Shown piece by piece: positions 63,066 to 64,000 of a stretch of DNA of 64,000 nt. The notes beneath the pieces were generated by a model. It did not search any database, was not told where the DNA came from, and saw only the letters and a list, made by a program, of their open reading frames with translations. The position numbers and the translations under genes were made by a program. Source of the DNA: Diorhabda sublineata (Eukaryota; Arthropoda; Insecta; Coleoptera; Chrysomelidae); assembly GCF_026230105.1 (NCBI RefSeq), contig NW_026614029.1, positions 1-64,000 of the forward strand. Direction: 5' to 3'. Within the stretch, counting starts at the first letter, position 1. Every line of letters starts with the position of its first letter.

Positions 63066-64000
63066 AATTGATGAAATTCGACTTCAAATGAGAAAGATAG
63101 ACTTTGAAAATTTTCAATCAACACAAAGTGACAATCGACCTCAATGGGCTTCAATGAATGTAAATCGACGATATCTGACAAAGTTGGATGCAAACTCATT
63201 CAAATATATAAGAAATGTTGAAACTCGGCTTCAAATGAGGAAGATAGACTTTGAAAATTTTCAATCAACACAAAGTGACAATCGACTTCAATGGGCTTCA
63301 ATGAATCTGAATCGACGATATCTGACAAAGTTGGATGCAAACTCATTCAAATATATAAGAAATGTTGAAATTCGACTTCATGAGGAAGATAGACTTTGAA
63401 AATTTTCAATCAACACAAAGTGACAATCGACCTCAAAGGGCTTCAATGGATGTAAATCGACGATATCTGACAAAGTTGGATGCAAACTCATTCAAATATA
63501 TAACAATTGATGAAATTCGACTTCAAATGAGGAAGATAGACTTTGAAAATTTTCAATCAACACAAAGTGACAATCGACCTCAATGGGCTTCAATGAATGT
63601 AAATCGACGATATCTGACAAAGTTGGATGCAAACTCATTCAAATATATAAGAAATGTTGAAACTCGGCTTCAAATGAGGAAGATAGACTTTGGAAATTTT
63701 CAATCAACACAAAGTGACATCGACCTCAATGGGCTTCAATGAATGTAAATCGACGATATCTGACAAAGTTAGATGCAAACTCATTCAAATATATAAAAAA
63801 TGTTGAAATTCGACTTCAAATGAGGAAGATAGACTTTGAAAGTTTTCAATCAACACAAAGTGACAATCGACCTCAATGTGCTTCAATGAATGTAAATCGA
63901 CGATATCTGACAAAGTTGGATGCAAACTCATTCAAATATATGAGAAATGTTGAAACTCGACTTCAAATGAGGAAGATGGACTTTGAAAATTTTCAATCAA
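63066..64000 (+). repeat. Segmental repeat F, copy 2, cut by the window end
   Basis: Partner of 56325-57259. It begins just after two 'acaattgatg' monomers and stays aligned to the last base of the window, so its true extent is unknown. The following 500 bp outside the window would be expected to carry 'cataggtcttc' and 'ggaattcgaattc' if the copy continues. Confidence 0.8.

Larger units (their letters stand above)
41054..64000 (+). repeat. 147-bp satellite array, forward block 2
   Basis: About 156 further forward monomers run to the end of the window, which stops inside a unit near phase 115, so the array continues. Diagnostic variants are 'tttgaaagttttc' in place of 'tttgaaaattttc', 'gtgacatcgacc' (146 bp), 'caacagaaagtgac', 'aatctgaatcg' and 'catagatcttc'. 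Higher-order units of several to 19 monomers repeat with few differences, so this block appears more recently amplified than 18.7-34 kb. No gene or inserted element is present. Confidence 0.98.

Noticed and set aside
1..64000. CRISPR array
   Set aside because: Repeats are 147 bp and directly abutting, with no unique spacers and no cas genes. The variable parts are subfamily differences, not spacers.
1..64000. CENP-B box
   Set aside because: The best candidate, TTCG in 'attcgacttcaaatgagg', lacks the required A and CGGG positions of the core motif. No unit with a proper match was noticed.
1..64000. TATA-box promoters at 'aaatatataag' in every monomer
   Set aside because: The A/T-rich stretch occurs hundreds of times with no associated gene or other promoter signal. 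It is part of the monomer.
1..64000. Telomere or subtelomere repeats
   Set aside because: No short telomeric motif arrays are present; all sequence is the 147-bp family.
1..64000. Naming the species or a published satellite family
   Set aside because: Monomer length and composition alone are not diagnostic and I do not recognise the consensus. A database search with the consensus would decide.

Overview
This window is one uninterrupted block of tandem satellite DNA. A monomer of 147 bp (about 33% GC by hand count of the consensus) is repeated about 435 times from the first base to the last. I found no gene, RNA gene, transposon, CRISPR array or unique sequence, and the array runs off both ends. 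An array this long, with nested higher-order repeats and segmental duplications, points to a eukaryotic chromosome, most likely centromeric or other constitutive heterochromatin. A plant is plausible because monomers of about 150-180 bp are common there, but I do not recognise the family and will not name a species.

Monomer phase used throughout: position 1 is the A of the ATG in 'atgaatgtaaatcg'. Landmarks are GATATC at 17-22, an A/T-rich stretch at 49-58, TCGAC at 12, 72 and 129, a short dyad at 65-81, and a perfect 14-bp palindrome, TTGAAAATTTTCAA, at 98-111. Because 147 = 3 x 49 and one frame has no stop in the consensus, the satellite throws up many long open frames (the longest is 509 codons). 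These are by-products of the repeat and not genes.

Layout: 1-36298 forward; 36299-41053 reverse; 41054-64000 forward. Diagnostic variants divide it into domains. 1-8558 has GGAATTCGAATTC and CATAGGTCTTC monomers and a block present three times. 8559-18676 has 'aaaggtttt', 'tggccttc' and a 133-bp monomer. 18677-33810 is rich in CG-to-TG/CA changes, with 'gaattagaaaa', 'acatttgatg' and 'aaaggcttt'. 33811-36298 is a transition zone ending in a 294-bp dimer array. 36299-41053 is a reverse-oriented mosaic. 41054-64000 holds higher-order repeats of 6 to 19 monomers, including a 12/14-monomer unit.

The most interesting structure is the reverse block. It is not a simple flipped segment: both junctions are out of phase, and two stretches inside it are close inverted copies of DNA still present to its left (30314-31013 matches 40354-41053; about 33836-34205 matches 37465-37835). 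Also notable are the CpG-decay signature confined mainly to 18.7-34 kb and part of the reverse block, and duplications that change size by whole monomers, as expected from unequal exchange or replication-based amplification. I found no novel protein-coding or RNA system.
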